A model generated the notes under the pieces. That model was given only the letters and a program-made list of their open reading frames with translations. It made no database searches and was not told where the DNA came from. Below, piece after piece: positions 50,943-59,795 of a stretch of 64,000 nucleotides of DNA. How positions within the stretch are numbered: position 1 is the first letter of the stretch; every line of letters begins with the position of its first letter. The stretch comes from Rachicladosporium sp. CCFEE 5018. Its lineage: Eukaryota > Ascomycota > Dothideomycetes > Cladosporiales > Cladosporiaceae. The position numbers were made by a program, and so were the translations under genes. The stretch spans positions 248,001-312,000 of the forward strand of contig KZ111159.1 in the NCBI GenBank assembly GCA_002077045.2. The letters are read 5' to 3'.

Positions 50943-51306
50943 ATGCCTTTCACTGCCAATGGGCCCGAAATAACACCGCTGCACCCTTATCCGTATATCT
51001 TATGGCCTGACGAACAACTCGTGTGGCCACGCGACCAAGCTACGCGAGATGCTATCGATGCGCTTGATTGCCAGATCCGGGACATTGTCGGACCAGATAT
51101 CATGGTCGAGAAGCAGACGGGTTGCATGGAAACCATGCTGATCCTTTGGCTTGTTAAGGAGCCGACCGATGAGCACCTCCTGCGGTTGGAGAAGCTGAAT
51201 GTAGTAAGTGGAGATGGTGGAAATACGCTGAACGCAGCTGATCGTTGTTCCGTAGATTGCCGAGATTCAGATGAACGGCATCGATGGAAACATATCGTAC
51301 GCTTGA
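50943..51306 (+). CDS. Tandem small protein family, member 4 (103 aa)
   Basis: ATG at 50943 (MPFTANGPEITPLHPYPYIL). Exons 50943-51203 and 51256-51306 with a 52-nt intron (GTAAGT to CGTAG) in the same place as in the other members. Shared elements: YILWPDEQLVWPRDQATRDA, IRDIVGPDIMVEKQ, LILWLVKEPTDEHLLRLEKL and, after the intron, IAEIQMNGIDGNISYA. Reading through the intron would give an unrelated tail to 51347. No signal peptide or membrane segment. Function unknown; see member 1 for a tentative fold suggestion. Confidence 0.6.
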
Positions 51307-51661
51307 ACTGTCGATTCCGGTCTCGAGCTTGCCTCCAGTGCTCGTAGTTTGTTGTGGTATTCGATGGCTGCGTTTGTCGACTCTCGTTCTGAAAGAAGCG
51401 TTCCGCTTAGTCTCGACGCGGTGTTAGAATCACGAATTACGAGCTCTCGTCGTTGTCTGATTGTACTCACACCATGCTTTCCAGTATACTGGTAATGATC
51501 ACCCAATGGCCTTCGAGGCGAATGTGGCAGACGCGCTCGCGTGTCCCCGCGATATGTCTGTGTCATGCCCACCGTTTTCACCCGTTTATCATAATTGTTC
51601 TCATCGATCCCCACTCAGAAGACACTCGGTTCCAGTAAGGCCCGACCACCCAAGAGACCGT
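51307..51661. other. Spacer between member 4 and the CWC21 stop
   Basis: These genes converge here. The open frames are short and unsupported. No feature recognised. Confidence 0.4.
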
Positions 51662-52242
51662 TTAATCTCGATCATTCTCCTCCCTCTTCGCCGCTCCTTC
51701 TCCCCGACCCTTCTCCCTCCTCTCCTTCTGCTCCTCCTGCCTCTTCCAGTGACTGCCCTCCTCATAATCTTTCCTGATGCCCAGAGCTTTCCGCAACTTC
51801 TCGCTCTCCTCGATCTTCGCCTTGGCCAGCTCATGGACCTGATGACTCTTCAATCCCCTGCCGCTGTTACCACTGCCATTCTGCGCCTGCTCCGCTGTGA
51901 GTTTCTTGCGGAGCGCATCGCATTGGTCATCTATGTCGTCTTCGTTTGTGCTGATTAGAATATCAGTGCATGACCTGTTCACATCCCATGACACCTTTTG
52001 GGTCGTCCATACCCCTCATCCTCCAGCTTATTTCGCAGTTCAAAGACTTTCACCTCGATCGCTCGTTTCCGCTCGTGCTCGATGATCTCTTTGTCCGGTT
52101 CCTTCTGGCGCAGTCGCAGCTCATCGACATCTTTGGGATACGGGGCGGCATTGTCACGAGGTTTAAGGGCGGACATGTTGCGCTGGACGTAGCCTGAGGT
52201 ACCGGAGCCGCGAGGCGTCGAAAGACCCACGTTTGACGACAT
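51662..52242 (-). CDS. CWC21: Pre-mRNA-splicing factor CWC21-like
   Basis: Minus-strand exons 52242-52013 and 51950-51662 with a 62-nt intron give 172 aa. The N-terminus MSSNVGLSTPRGSGTSGYVQ is the near-invariant start of the Cwc21/SRm300 family, which contacts Prp8 and Snu114 in the activated spliceosome. The cwf21 domain follows: KRAIEVKVFELRNKLEDEG, joined by the splice to TNEDDIDDQCDALRKKL, the Prp8-binding helix pair. The tail is a charged Lys/Glu/Arg-rich helix and lacks the long RS domain of metazoan SRRM2. Strong identification. Confidence 0.92.
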
Positions 52243-52604
52243 CGAGGCGGGATCGAGATAGAGTGTGAAATGTTGCGAAGCACGGCGAGAGGATCAGAAG
52301 GAGTCGGGGAGAATATTACAGCACTGCGGCAAAGATTTGGCTTTATATGTGTGGAAAGTAGCAACATGTGATCTCAGAATTCGAGGTGAAGTGAATGTGA
52401 TGAGGCACGGACCATCGCAGATAGGCATTGCATAATACAACAAGGTCTGCCGCAAGAGTGAAGATTCCGCTATCCAATAGGTATCTCGCTAAGTAGAGTG
52501 AACGCCGTCCCTGCCATGCATATTCCCTGATCCAACAATCTCGCAGGTTTCGCCCTCGCTCCCACCACGAGCCTCTCAGAACACTGCCAACAACGTTAGT
52601 TCTC
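52243..52604. other. CWC21 promoter region
   Basis: A minus-strand TATAAAG at 52348-52342 sits about 100 bp before the CWC21 ATG, a plausible TATA. The rest lies downstream of the YME2 stop or upstream of CWC21. Nothing else is seen. Confidence 0.45.
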
Positions 52605-53877
52605 CTAAAACTCCGTCGAAAGCAGCTTCTTCATCTCTCCCGCTTCCTTTTCATAGCTCTCGACCTTTCCCTGACTGCTCTGGATCTTACCCAGCAGCCA
52701 GTAAATTCTCGGCTTGATCTCAGCAGGCTGACCCGGCAGCTTGGCGAGCAGGTGTAGCTCCTGCTCGTACTTATCGATGCTCTTGTTCTCTGCGCCGATG
52801 GACTGGCCGAGCAGCGAGAGCTCCATCTTCGCCGACAGTACGTGGTCGTCGGTCAGCTGCTTGAACGCTGGAGAGTAGATGGGCCGGCCGGCTTTGATGC
52901 TGTGCGGGCGACCGTTTTGGGTTTGGATGCTGATGAGCTCGGCTTGCTCAAGGGCCGCTAGAGCTTCTTCGCCACCGGAGCCGAAGGCGTCGGCGAGGAG
53001 GACTTCGTTGTAGCGGAGTGCTTCGATCTTGGCTAGTCCTTTGATGAGTGACCAGGCTTGCTGGTTTGTCCACTTTCGAGACTCATTGCTGTTGATGTAC
53101 ATCTTGATGACTTCGGAGGCACCTTGATCTATCATCTCCTTGACGGCTTTATTGGGCGTCTCGCCAGCCTTGATACGTCGAGCGAGGAACTCAAGGTCTG
53201 TAAGGCGACCGCCGAGAAGCGTGATGACATTGTCGAGCTCGTTCAAGTCGTTGCGCTTCTGACTCGGAGTCAGCTTCTTGCTACCATCAGTGATCTCTTT
53301 GTCATCGGCATCGAAGTCGAGATGGTTGACTACGTAACGCTTCGCGACTTCTGGCGAGCAGTCACCGAGCGAAATCTGTCGGAAGACGCGGTCTGGCAAG
53401 GCTTTGCTAAGTGACTTGCTGTACGAGACATCGTTTGTCAGGAAGATGACATGGGCGATGTTGCCGGTGCTGAGCCGTGCTGTCCATTCGGCAAGCTTGT
53501 CGTAGACCAACTCAGCACCAGGATCGCTACCTTTGTGTAGGAAGTTGTCGACCACGACGACTGGTCGTCTCTCTGGGTGAGCCTCAAGATACTCGTCGTC
53601 GCTCAGAGCACTGTCCTTGTCGTCTTTCTTGCGATCTTCAAGAGCAATCGACTTGAGTGCAGATGCAGTATTGTTCCAGATCTTGACAAGCTGGTTCTCG
53701 AGCGTCTCCGAGAAGCCAGTCTTGACACCTGTCGTGCCTTGCGCAGCCAGATCGATGAGCCCGCTGATGCTGTTGAACCACGAGAACACTGGCCGATAGC
53801 CAACTTGTCCTGCAGCTGCGTTGATCGTGGCTGTGTCTCCTCGTGCTTCTTGTATTGGCTTGCAGTCCACAATGAGC
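52605..53877 (-). CDS. YME2: Mitochondrial escape protein 2 (YME2/RNA12), C-terminal part, cut by gap
   Basis: The frame is open into the assembly gap at 53878, so the N-terminus is missing; 424 codons remain, about half of a fungal Yme2. The visible part begins LIVDCKPIQEA and contains GYRPVFSWFNSISGLIDLAA, then RPVVVVDNFLHKG (Walker-B-like) and GNIAHVIFLTNDVSYSKSLS. It ends in a helical region with KYEQELHLLAKLPGQPAEI. Yme2 is an inner-membrane protein that faces the intermembrane space and affects mitochondrial DNA escape and nucleoid organisation. The matching sequence should carry an RRM and a membrane segment upstream of the gap. Strong family call; the end at the gap is artificial. Confidence 0.88.
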
Positions 53878-53977
53878 NNNNNNNNNNNNNNNNNNNNNNN
53901 NNNNNNNNNNNNNNNNNNNNNNNNNNNNNNNNNNNNNNNNNNNNNNNNNNNNNNNNNNNNNNNNNNNNNNNNNNNNN
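53878..53977. other. Assembly gap of exactly 100 N
   Basis: One hundred consecutive N, a customary placeholder for a gap of unknown size. It truncates YME2 on the left and marks the left limit of duplicated copy B on the right. The join across it is not evidence of true physical linkage. Confidence 0.98.
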
Positions 53978-54606
53978 TTGCGATCGAGATGATGAGCTGC
54001 TCAGCCGTCGCAAAGCTATCTCAACGAGGACATGAGATTTCAGCCCCGTCAGAGCAACATCTGCCTCTCCGACTTCATTTCAATCGGTAGTGCATTCTGC
54101 GACGTGCATAATCCGGTTGAATACTCACGATAGGATCTCGGTGGGCAACTTGACATCGCGGAGCTTCACTGGCATGACGCATGTCTGACTCAAACGCCTC
54201 GAGTATGGAGCTCCCCGGCCAACCCACTTCCAGAGGATTCATCGTTGGCCCCAACGAGTTCGCGGCCACCTCACTTACGCATAGCTGGCATACTTACAGC
54301 TACACCACGGCTGCTGCGTGGCATGTACTGTCAGCTGTACGGCGCCCGTGTATTGCTGCAGAACCGCACCGCACGTAGCCGCGCTTTCGCACTGTAGACA
54401 CTACATACTTGACCAGACTGAGACCAACTTCACAGCTGCAGGCGCATTGACGATGGACTCACCGCGCATTACACGTCGCGCAGATTGTTCACGGCAACTC
54501 CATTGCGGATACAAGCTGCTGTGCGACAACGTACACGAACGGTCACTCGTACCACATTCCCCTCGAGACTTCCACTTCGCTATTATTGCGAAGTAATCGG
54601 TCATCG
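53978..54606. other. Spacer upstream of the PPAY gene (copy B)
   Basis: It matches 10015-10643 with about nine mismatches by eye. It holds the presumed promoter of the PPAY gene. No RNA or coding feature is supported, despite the unusually high conservation. Confidence 0.5.
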
Positions 54607-55260
54607 ATGGAGACCCAGCAACACCAGACCACACCGCAAGACTCCGAGCGCGAGAACACAGAAGCCCTCCTTAGCGCAAACGCCAACAATGATGCCTCTG
54701 ACGCGCCCGCATACAGCTCAGAAGCCCGGCCACCAGCCTACACAGCCCTCTACTGCCGCTCCTACACCTCGCCACAGCTGCTCGTACAAGCGCAGCAATT
54801 CCAATACGAAGCCACATTCTTCACGCACGTGAAGATCATCTTCCCAGAATGGAGTCGCATGCTCATCCCTCCACGCACGATACACCTCGGTCCCGCGTTC
54901 ATGACGAGTATCGAGCCCGTGAGACTGTCGTACCAATGCACTTTCGACGCTTTGCAGCTGGTGCTGAAAGCGGAGCTGGAGAAGCGCGAGATCTCAACTA
55001 TAGTCGCGAGGGGCTATCACCTGGTTGGCAGGATCAAGACGGTGATGAAGCAGCGGCGGAGGAGATCGGGTTGGAGGGTCAGAATTGGGAAGAGGCCCGT
55101 TGAGCTTGATGTAGAAGTTGCGGTTGAAGTGTTGGTCCGAGAGGATAATTGGGCCGGAGTCTTGGAGGGTCTATCAACTCAGGAGATCCGCGGTCTTGAG
55201 CTGACGGTTTGGACTGAGGTGATGCCGCGTGAGTGGGGGATCAGGGGGATCTGGGCTTAG
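54607..55260 (+). CDS. Uncharacterised PPAY-motif protein (copy B)
   Basis: 217 aa from ATG 54607, the same length as the gene at 10644. One of the two PY motifs has changed (APAY in place of PPAY at 33-36) while the second, at 42-45, is kept. Replacement differences cluster in the N-terminal disordered part and in the basic segment near residue 145-160 (RRRRSGWRVRIGKRPVELDV against RRSKAGWRARLGRRSTEPDV). The rest is nearly unchanged, so the globular part appears constrained. Confidence 0.6.
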   Translation: METQQHQTTPQDSERENTEALLSANANNDASDAPAYSSEARPPAYTALYCRSYTSPQLLVQAQQFQYEATFFTHVKIIFPEWSRMLIPPRTIHLGPAFMTSIEPVRLSYQCTFDALQLVLKAELEKREISTIVARGYHLVGRIKTVMKQRRRRSGWRVRIGKRPVELDVEVAVEVLVREDNWAGVLEGLSTQEIRGLELTVWTEVMPREWGIRGIWA

Positions 55261-55338
55261 GTAGTAGACTACCTCCAATGCGCACGAGTGTAGCAATTCA
55301 TAGCGTTGTCCTTCAGTTCTGCCAAATCTGCTCGGACT

Positions 55339-56433
55339 TCATCCATTCCGTCCCCTCCACCGTCCTCCCACTCTCCCTCTGTTACCTACCAGCCCCCTGC
55401 TCACCACCGGACTGCTCCCTGCCCCGCCACCGCTTTCCAACAGCGAACTCCCCAGATCCAAACTCCCCGGACTCCTCGGCAGCGTCTCCCCTCCAACCTG
55501 CGCTCGGATCCTCTCCTGCAGTCCACCATGCACAGGTGTCTGTAAACCTACTCCGAGCGCCGGTGTCTGCAGTCCTCCTAGTATAGTTGTGGGCTGGCGG
55601 CGCGCAGAGCGCCGTGCGCTCTGTTGGGTGAAAGAGTTCTGCAGCGAAGACTCGTCCGAGGAGTCCTCAACCTCCGTATCGGTATGCTGGTAGCTCCCCG
55701 CATCAGGCACGTCGTCATCTAAATCCCTTTCCCCCATATCCTCGCCCTCCCCTTCACTTTGCAGTAAGCCGAGCTCCGCCTCCTCGTCCACGACGCCCAT
55801 GAGCTCAGCCTCTTCCATAGCAGTGTACACCCTTATCTCTTCCTCGGGCTCCTCAGCCTCTGCGTCCGCGGCGCTGAGCAGAGACCCTCCTGTTAAGACT
55901 TCAGATTCGTCGAATTCGGTCGTATCGCCCATCCCCACCTCCTCTGCCTCAGGTACCTCACCATCCAGATCCCTCTCCCCTTCTCCCATCTCATCTTGCC
56001 CCTCAACCCCTCCCTCCCCTTCCTGCCCCGCTTGTCTAGCAGCCGCCAACTCCCCAGCCTGCTGCTCCGCCGCCAAATCAGCCATATTCCGTTCCTGCCT
56101 CTCTAGCTCCTCTTGCTCTCGCCTCTCAATCTCCTCTTCATGCATGGCTTGTAGTGTTTTCGCAACACCTGGCGGACGAATCCAGTAGGCGCCGAAGTTT
56201 CTGATGGCTTTTTTACGGGTTGCGAGGGAGGCTTCGTCGGCTGTGAGGAGGGCTAGGGCGGTTGGTTCTTTTGGGCGGGAGGACGTGGAGGAGTTGCTGG
56301 GGCGGTTCTGACGGGCATGGTGGGCTGTGGAGGGTTGGGGAGCGGAGGGTGGCGGAGAGGTGGAGCGAGGGAAGAGAAGGGGGAGGCCTGGGGTTGGGAG
56401 GTCGGGTGGAGGAAGGAGAGGGAGGGAGAGCAT
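55339..56433 (-). CDS. Anaphase-promoting complex subunit 15-like protein (copy B)
   Basis: 364 aa, ATG at 56433, the same length as the copy at 11376-12470. The Apc15 block is kept (LLTADEASLATRKKAIRNFG, then AYWIRPPGVAKTLQAM). The change to VAK/VSK-like sequence in the RPPG motif is within family variation. Differences concentrate in the acidic low-complexity half and in the Ser/Pro-rich N-terminus. It probably encodes a functional second copy if the duplication is real. Confidence 0.7.
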   Translation of the reverse strand: MLSLPLLPPPDLPTPGLPLLFPRSTSPPPSAPQPSTAHHARQNRPSNSSTSSRPKEPTALALLTADEASLATRKKAIRNFGAYWIRPPGVAKTLQAMHEEEIERREQEELERQERNMADLAAEQQAGELAAARQAGQEGEGGVEGQDEMGEGERDLDGEVPEAEEVGMGDTTEFDESEVLTGGSLLSAADAEAEEPEEEIRVYTAMEEAELMGVVDEEAELGLLQSEGEGEDMGERDLDDDVPDAGSYQHTDTEVEDSSDESSLQNSFTQQSARRSARRQPTTILGGLQTPALGVGLQTPVHGGLQERIRAQVGGETLPRSPGSLDLGSSLLESGGGAGSSPVVSRGLVGNRGRVGGRWRGRNG

Positions 56434-56830
56434 TGTGGCGGGGTGTGATTGCGAGGGAAGGTTTGGTGTGGAGGTGGATGGTAGAGGACGGTGTGGGAGT
56501 CCTGGAGGATACGCTGCTTTACAGCTTGCCAAAAGTACTCAAGGGAAGCTTGCTTTGGAGCTGTTGGAGTGATGGCTGCTGCACTGGTGACAGGGTCAAA
56601 GTGGAACGGGTCACAAGCTACATGGTCGATAGATACGCGTCGAATAGCTACCGGACGCGTCGATACCCTACGGAAGCTTGCTGAGGGACTGATAGTGCTC
56701 CACGGCGTCTTCTCTGTGCATGTACTTCACCAACGTGGCCCTCGACATGGAATCTTGTGAAGGTCACAAACACGCTGCAATTCCCTTCTCCAGTCCCAGC
56801 CACATCGAGGCAAAGTACTGATGAAAAGAC
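56434..56830. other. Spacer between APC15-like gene and U1 snRNA (copy B)
   Basis: Positions 56590-56830 cannot be aligned convincingly with 12640-12879, although both flanks can. No coding sequence or RNA gene is seen. The abrupt change from unalignable spacer to an identical U1 gene is the main interest. Confidence 0.5.
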
Positions 56831-56965
56831 GGTGACAATCAAAAATTGCACGACTGAGGTACCCGCAGGCAACTCATAGCAATCCCTCACCGCGCTGTGC
56901 AATGCAGGAGGTCTCGCTAAGTTCAAGGCAATGGTGAGCGCCACGAACTCTCGCAAGGTAAGTAT
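56831..56965 (-). ncRNA. U1 spliceosomal snRNA (copy B)
   Basis: Read on the minus strand from 56965 it starts ATACTTACCTTGCG and contains ATTGCAC (56903-56897) and the Sm site AATTTTTG (56847-56840). It is identical to copy A over the whole RNA and four bases upstream, while the promoter-side sequence beyond (56970-57030) differs at many positions. Conservation at every site, including third positions of any frame, argues for an RNA product. The upstream sequence differs in detail, so the two genes may be expressed differently. Confidence 0.82.
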
Positions 56966-57202
56966 GAACAAGATCAAGCGTATTGACGAAGTGCACTCGA
57001 AGGTGAGCTTCGAGCGGCAAGGCACGTGCTGGCGTGCTCGGAACGGTGTCGTCGGGATGGAAGATATACGTCACGTGATGAAGTGACAAAGAGGGGAGGG
57101 TGACTATGAGGGCAAGGCGCCGAGATCGTCGTAGGAGATGTTCATACTGCTCATCTCATCGTTCTATCATGTACTCATAGATCCCACTTGTCTTCCTCCA
57201 CC

Positions 57203-59143
57203 TCAATACCCCCCCGCACTCGCCTTAACCCTATACTCCTCAAACGTCCTCGCCGCCCCACCCTCACTATTATGCCTCGCGCGGCCCTCCCACTCGCTCT
57301 CCCCTCGTTCCTCAGCCTGCCTGCGTTCCCACTCCTCCTCCTCCTCAGCCACAACCCTGCCCATTTCACTCTGCTGGCCTCGACCGAAGTAAATCGCGCC
57401 AGCCTTCTTCAGCGCCACAGCCTCAGTAATGACTACATAGCGGATACCCGAGCCAGGCGCTTCGAACATCGGCTCAGCGAGGAGGCGTTCCATCACTGTG
57501 CGAAGCGCACGGGCACCTGTGCCCATTTTTGACGCTGACTCGGCGATAGCGTGGAGCGCGGGGGTGGTGACGCGCAGTTCGATGGAGGAGAGGTGGAAGA
57601 GCTGCTCATACTGCTTCAACAGCGAGTTCCTCGGTTCGGTGAGGACTTTGACCAATGCTGCGGTGTCCAGACTACTCAGCGCAACGGATAAGGGGATTCG
57701 ACCGACTAATTCCGGGATGAGGCCGAAAGACTGCAGATCTTGAGGTTGGACGAGATCAAGAGTGTTGAATGTGCGTTTCGCGGGCTTTCCCGTTGTAAGA
57801 TCGGGAGATTGGGAGGCAGGTGGGGTGTAGTAAGGCAGATGCGTCTCGAAGAGCTCGTCTTCGCCTTCTAGGATCGTTTCATGGTGAGATGAGGTAGAAG
57901 AGGAAGGACGGGAGCGGATCGACGCTCCGAACCCCATCGAGCCTTTGCTCACGCGATCCAGAATCATTTTGTGAAGCCCGTTGAACGCGCCGGCGCAGAT
58001 GAAGAGGATGTTATCGGTTTTGACGTTATAGACTTCGCCTTTCTGCGGAGCGGCGGAGGAGTTGCTGGATTGAGAGATGTTGCCAGGCGACAAGGGACTG
58101 TTCGTCGGACCATAGCCTTGACTGCTTGTTCTGCTGCTGCTGCTTGCGGGTCCACCGCTATTGCGTTCTTGCTTCGCTTGGATCTGCAGCGTTGTGCCCT
58201 CTATGATCTTCAGCAGGGCTTGCTGGACTCCCTCGCCACTGACGTCTTTCCCGTGGCTGACTTTGGCGGTGGCTATCTTGTCGATTTCATCGAGACAGAT
58301 GATGCCGCGTTCTGCCTTCGCGACATCGTAATTCGCTGTGGCTAGGAGGCGTTGCACGCACACTTCGGCGTCTTCGCCTATGTAGCCGGCTTGCGTGAAC
58401 GATGTACAATCTGACATGCTGAAAGGGACTTCTAGCACTCTAGCCAGAGTCTTCGCCATCAATGTTTTGCCCACGCCGGAAGGTCCGAGCAGTAATACGT
58501 TACTCTTCTCGATCGTCAAGGGGCTGTGATCCAGTATCGGCGGTGGCGGCTGTGGTCTCGCTTCCTCCCTTGGATATTGCTGCTGCGATTGCTGACCCCT
58601 CTGCTCCGCCCCCGCCCAAGCACTAAACGTCACCGTCGCCTGTTGGCCCGGAAATTCGTCTTGATCCCCGCCTCTAGTCAGCGAAGGCACCACAATCCCG
58701 CGCTTCAACTCCGCTTCCCTACCTTCAACGGGATGCCGATGCATATGCCGCCTTCTCTCCTCTTGAGCAGCCCGCTCCTCGTCCTCCTCATCTCTTCGCT
58801 GCAGCTCCTGGATCCGCTGGTAGTGGTTGTAGACTGCTGTTGCGAGAGTGCGTTTGGCACGTTCCTGCCCGACGACAAATTGATCGAGATGAGCGGCGAG
58901 GAGTTTAGGGGTTATGCGAGGGGCGCCTATGTTGCTTGCATCGCGGAGGGGTCCTTCGGTTGGGGCGGCCGGGTCGTAGTAGCCGGTGAAGCCGTGGGAG
59001 GTGAAGTCGCTGCGGCGATAATTATCCTGGTCATGGTGGTGAGAAGAAGACGTGAGACGTCGCCGTGGCCGATGAAATAATGAGTAGAGACCGACGTAGG
59101 TCAGGCGAGCTTGCGGGGAGAAGGTGGTCATGAGAGTCGCCAT
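57203..59143 (-). CDS. Mitochondrial ClpX-type AAA+ unfoldase (copy B)
   Basis: 646 aa, ATG at 59143, the same length as copy A. Walker A (GPSGVGKT), pore loop (GYIG), Walker B (IICLDEID) and sensor-2 regions are unchanged. About 15-20 replacements lie mainly in low-complexity parts (for example SSSRTSSQGYGPTN against NSSKSSSQGYGPTN) and near the C-terminus (QQSEMGRVVAEEEEEWERRQ). The pattern indicates selection on the protein in both copies. The gene is divergent from branching enzyme, as in copy A. Confidence 0.92.
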   Translation of the reverse strand: MATLMTTFSPQARLTYVGLYSLFHRPRRRLTSSSHHHDQDNYRRSDFTSHGFTGYYDPAAPTEGPLRDASNIGAPRITPKLLAAHLDQFVVGQERAKRTLATAVYNHYQRIQELQRRDEEDEERAAQEERRRHMHRHPVEGREAELKRGIVVPSLTRGGDQDEFPGQQATVTFSAWAGAEQRGQQSQQQYPREEARPQPPPPILDHSPLTIEKSNVLLLGPSGVGKTLMAKTLARVLEVPFSMSDCTSFTQAGYIGEDAEVCVQRLLATANYDVAKAERGIICLDEIDKIATAKVSHGKDVSGEGVQQALLKIIEGTTLQIQAKQERNSGGPASSSSRTSSQGYGPTNSPLSPGNISQSSNSSAAPQKGEVYNVKTDNILFICAGAFNGLHKMILDRVSKGSMGFGASIRSRPSSSTSSHHETILEGEDELFETHLPYYTPPASQSPDLTTGKPAKRTFNTLDLVQPQDLQSFGLIPELVGRIPLSVALSSLDTAALVKVLTEPRNSLLKQYEQLFHLSSIELRVTTPALHAIAESASKMGTGARALRTVMERLLAEPMFEAPGSGIRYVVITEAVALKKAGAIYFGRGQQSEMGRVVAEEEEEWERRQAEERGESEWEGRARHNSEGGAARTFEEYRVKASAGGY

Positions 59144-59795
59144 GCTGAGAATCGGACAGTATATGCTAGCCTAACATCATGAGCTTGTGGTCCAAGAAGT
59201 CTCCAATGATCTCAAAGCCTAGCTGATGGCATACAATGCTGCTGTCTACATCACTTTCACTTACATGAATCGCACCTTCCCCGCCTCATATCGAAGACCC
59301 ACTAACGATCCCGATCGGGCAAGAAAGCAGAGGGCTCAGCGCTCGGGCCCCTGCATTATTTCGTGTGTGACGGCGTCGTCAACCTTTGGTAGACGCGTCG
59401 GGGGTGGACATATCCCACTTCTCCATCATGCGCGTCATAACGACAGCTACCATGGACAGGATCACGAAGGGCCTGCATGTCCGCCGAGGACTGCAGCGAA
59501 GATCAATGCCAGTCGAGTCGGGCCTTTGACATGCGGAGTGAAACCCCTCCAGGATTGTCGCTGAACCCAATGCATGGAGCTTCCCCAGCGCGATGTCATA
59601 TCTGCCCCACCAAACATTTCCGTCTGGTAGAGGACGAGCGAGTGTTTGCTGTGTATATACCTTGTCGGCTTACGGTAGGGACCCAGTCTGGAGGATCATT
59701 CAGTCTTCCGCTCTTTCTAGTCCTGCTTGACCAACCTTTTTTCGCCTGGCTCGTGCGAACATCAACACTGACAGCAGTAGCCGAGCACCGCAAAC
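59144..59795. other. Divergent promoter region, ClpX / branching enzyme (copy B)
   Basis: It matches 15193-15842, with the branching-enzyme half more conserved, including the TATA-like TGTATATACC. No gene is supported. Confidence 0.5.

Noticed and set aside
53577..54090. Open frames that run through the N gap
   Set aside because: They are artefacts of translating N as an unknown residue.
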